The notes under the pieces: generated by a model
Seen by the model: only the letters and a program-made list of their open reading frames with translations
What the model was told of the DNA's origin: nothing
Databases searched by the model: none
In this document: in pieces, positions 5,845 to 7,063 of the stretch
Numbering within the stretch: the first letter of the stretch is position 1
How the letters are laid out: the number at the start of each line of letters is the position of its first letter
DNA from: CAZLXG01 sp964563585
GTDB taxonomy: Bacteria; Bacteroidota; Bacteroidia; Flavobacteriales; Flavobacteriaceae
Direction: 5' to 3'
DNA length: 7,063 nucleotides
NCBI GenBank assembly: GCA_964563585.1
Contig: CAZLXG010000083.1
Location: 1-7,063, forward strand
Made by a program: the position numbers and the translations under genes

Positions 5845-5886
5845 ATAAATAAAAAAAGCAGCTAAATGGCTGCTTTTTTTATTTAT
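5845..5886. terminator. Bidirectional intrinsic terminator between ilvE and the MazG-like gene
   Basis: Arms at 5845-5862 and 5869-5886 form an 18-bp perfect stem around a 6-base loop (TAAATG). The core AGCAGC/GCTGCT is flanked by seven A on the left and seven T on the right, so either strand gives a GC stem followed by a U-run. The right arm contains the stop codon (5879-5881) and the last codon and a half of the convergent MazG-like gene, so one element serves both genes. Confidence 0.9.
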
Positions 5887-6265
5887 TTAATATTGATTCT
5901 ATATTTGGTTTAAAGTAATTTGGCCCTTTAAGCACTTTACCATCTTCTCTATAAATTGGCTGTCCGTCTTCACCCAATTTACTCATGTTACTACGTTGTA
6001 TTTCATTAAAAACCTCTTCAATCTTATACTGCATACCGTGCTCTATGATAGTTCCGCATAAAATATAAAGCATGTCTCCAAGAGCATCTGCAACTTCAAC
6101 CAAATCATTATTATTAGCAGCTTCTAAATATTCTTCGTTTTCTTCTTTCATTAAATTAAAACGTAATGTATTTTTATCTATGCCTAAATCTGCATGAGGT
6201 GTTTCTTTATGACCGATTTTAAATGCTGTATGAAATGCCTTAACTGATTCTATTTTATTTTTCAT
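5879..6265 (-). CDS. MazG-like nucleoside triphosphate pyrophosphohydrolase family protein
   Basis: The 128-residue protein belongs to the all-alpha NTP pyrophosphohydrolase superfamily (MazG, HisE, dCTPase), which cleaves nucleotides to monophosphate and pyrophosphate with Mg2+. The metal-binding helices are clear: KEENEEYLEA supplies Glu41, Glu42 and Glu45 (EExxE), and DLVEVADALGDMLYILCG supplies Glu57 and Asp60 (ExxD) with Asp64. The C-terminal part, SNMSKLGEDGQPIYREDGK then VLKGPNYFKP, resembles proteins often labelled phosphoribosyl-ATP pyrophosphohydrolase-like in Bacteroidota; a histidine-pathway role is not supported because no his gene is nearby. House-cleaning of non-canonical nucleotides is the usual guess. 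The ATG at 6263-6265 gives a normal N-terminus. The gene is convergent with ilvE, and its stop lies inside the shared terminator. Confidence 0.87.
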   Translation of the reverse strand: MKNKIESVKAFHTAFKIGHKETPHADLGIDKNTLRFNLMKEENEEYLEAANNNDLVEVADALGDMLYILCGTIIEHGMQYKIEEVFNEIQRSNMSKLGEDGQPIYREDGKVLKGPNYFKPNIESILNK

Positions 6266-6281
6266 GAATAATATATTTTTT

Positions 6282-6301
6282 ATTTCCTTGAAAAAGGAAA
6301 T
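6282..6301. repeat. Hairpin in the divergent leader between the MazG-like gene and the small membrane protein
   Basis: ATTTCCTT at 6282-6289 and AAGGAAAT at 6294-6301 form an 8-bp perfect stem with a GAAA loop. It lies between two divergent genes, where a terminator is not expected, so it may be an operator or a leader structure. On the plus strand TTG at 6288-6290 and TAAATTCG at 6312-6319 (one mismatch to TAnnTTTG, 21-base spacer) could be a promoter for the gene at 6335, in which case the hairpin overlaps its -33 region. Confidence 0.4.
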
Positions 6302-6334
6302 CTGTTTTCATTAAATTCGCATAAAAATAACCAT

Positions 6335-6520
6335 ATGTTTAGTAAAGGTCAAATCATTTTCGGAATTTTATTTTTCATCGCTTTTTCAATAGTGATAGCT
6401 TACACGTACCGAAAAGATTTTAAACTTCATAAACGCTTTTATAGTGGAAGCATATGGGTGCTTATTGCATTTATTGGTTTTATTGGTTTTATTGCTGCTA
6501 TTAAGTTCTTTTTAAAATAG
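6335..6520 (+). CDS. Small two-helix membrane protein of unknown function
   Basis: I do not recognise a named family. The 61 residues have a simple layout: a short N-terminus (MFSKGQ), transmembrane segment one at about 7-25 (IIFGILFFIAFSIVIAYTY), a basic loop (RKDFKLHKRFYSG, about 26-38), transmembrane segment two at about 40-60, rich in Ile/Phe/Gly (VLIAFIGFIGFIAAIKFFL), and a Lys end. The basic loop should be cytoplasmic by the positive-inside rule, placing both ends outside. The codon and amino acid pattern is clean through its length and it starts with ATG, so I take it as a real gene; I recall similar short hypothetical proteins in flavobacteria. It stands alone, divergent from the MazG-like gene, and is followed by a pseudogene region. 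Confidence 0.75.
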   Translation: MFSKGQIIFGILFFIAFSIVIAYTYRKDFKLHKRFYSGSIWVLIAFIGFIGFIAAIKFFLK

Positions 6521-6576
6521 CACTTTACTTCGATTATTTTTGCTTTTTATCTAGTTTTTAGTTTTTTACTTTCTTT

Positions 6577-6905
6577 GGATGTGAAAGTTATTCTAAATGT
6601 AAAAAAAACTCATCATTAAAAGAAGTGCTTAATACTATTATAACAGTTTCAGAAGGCTATACCTAATTTTGATGCTAATATTAATGCATTAAACTCAAGA
6701 CGTTTTAACCAAACAACAAATAGAAATTTTAGAGCTTATTGCTCAAGGTAAAAGTAACTGGTTTAAAGATACAACTACTATATATAGCGAAAACTGCTCA
6801 ACATTAAACACACCTCAAAATGAGCCAAATTAAATAATAAATATTTACCCAAATCCAACCAAAAATATTTTAAGCATAACATTTAACAACCAAAACAGAA
6901 AATAA
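6577..6905 (+). pseudogene. Degraded 3' end of a T9SS-secreted protein gene (C-terminal sorting domain relic)
   Basis: Three reading-frame pieces join into one sensible protein tail. Piece one (6577-6663) reads ESYSKCKKNSSLKEVLNT, then IITVSEGYT and a stop at 6664-6666. Piece two (6662-6694, next frame) reads PNFDANINALN. Piece three (from 6693, third frame) reads TQDVLTKQQIEILELIAQGK, SNWFKDTTTIYSENCSTLN and TPQNEPN, then a TAA at 6831-6833, then in the same frame IINIYPNPTKNILSITFNNQ and a final TAA at 6903-6905. YPNPTKNILSI is the hallmark start of the type A T9SS C-terminal sorting domain, which is cut very short here. At least two frame changes (each explicable by one lost base) and one nonsense codon break the gene, and no 5' part or start codon is present upstream. 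The parent protein's function is not recognisable. Confidence 0.65.
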
Positions 6906-6956
6906 AATGGTAACGAAGCGCATTATTAAACAATAAACTAAATAATTAAACATTCA

Positions 6957-7005
6957 AAAAACAAATTATAAAATCCCAAATACTGGTTTTTTATAATTTG
7001 TTTTT
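6957..7005. terminator. AT-rich 17-bp perfect inverted repeat, possible bidirectional terminator
   Basis: Arms at 6957-6973 and 6989-7005 are exact reverse complements (17 bp, only one GC pair) around a 15-base loop that contains CCC and GG and could add a small inner pairing. Each strand ends the stem in a run of five or six T. It could end a minus-strand gene entering from the right edge or close the old transcription unit of the pseudogene at 6577-6905. The lack of a GC core makes termination less certain; a leftover end of a small mobile element is an alternative. Apart from it, 6906-7063 shows no gene I can support. Confidence 0.4.
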
Positions 7006-7063
7006 GCTAGCTATGCTTGTCTAAACAAAAACTTAAATAATGACATAATATTTTTATATCGTT

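Overview
The window is AT-rich, ordinary chromosomal DNA that looks like a member of the Flavobacteriaceae (Bacteroidota). The evidence is the A-rich leaders without Shine-Dalgarno sequences, several matches to the Bacteroidota -7 promoter element TAnnTTTG, three lipoproteins with short lipoboxes followed by lysines, a grpE-dnaJ pair without an adjacent dnaK, a DUF4920 lipoprotein, and a relic of a type IX secretion (T9SS) C-terminal sorting signal (YPNPTKNILSI). The genus cannot be fixed from the sequence.

Layout. Positions 1-230 (minus) hold the N-terminus of an ABC transporter ATPase that runs off the left edge. Positions 231-518 are intergenic and hold two tandem terminator-like hairpins that end the grpE-dnaJ operon (minus, 519-2191), whose promoter lies at about 2230-2261. 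Divergent from grpE is a YceI-family lipoprotein (plus, 2340-2987). Its stop codon overlaps the stop codon of a convergent three-gene minus-strand operon at 2984-4669: a DUF4920 lipoprotein, a lipoprotein with a C-terminal haem-c motif (CVSCH), and the tRNA-modifying methyltransferase mnmD. Divergent from that operon is the branched-chain aminotransferase ilvE (plus, 4763-5830). ilvE shares a strong bidirectional terminator with a convergent MazG-like pyrophosphohydrolase gene (minus, 5879-6265). A 61-residue two-helix membrane protein follows (plus, 6335-6520). Positions 6521-6905 carry the broken 3' end of a T9SS-secreted protein gene. The last 158 bases hold an AT-rich 17-bp inverted repeat and no gene I can support.

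The genes do not form one pathway. They cover protein folding (GrpE, DnaJ), envelope lipoproteins and probable electron transfer (YceI, haem lipoprotein, DUF4920), tRNA wobble-base modification (MnmD), branched-chain amino acid metabolism (IlvE) and nucleotide clean-up (MazG-like).

I see no defence system, CRISPR array, prophage or new multi-gene system. The most interesting feature is mnmD: two diverged copies of a short dispersed-type repeat sit in frame inside the coding sequence, just before the SAM-binding motif, adding roughly 28-30 residues without breaking the frame. Next come the T9SS pseudogene, the DnaJ with only two of the four usual zinc-binding motifs, and the small haem lipoprotein in the mnmD operon.
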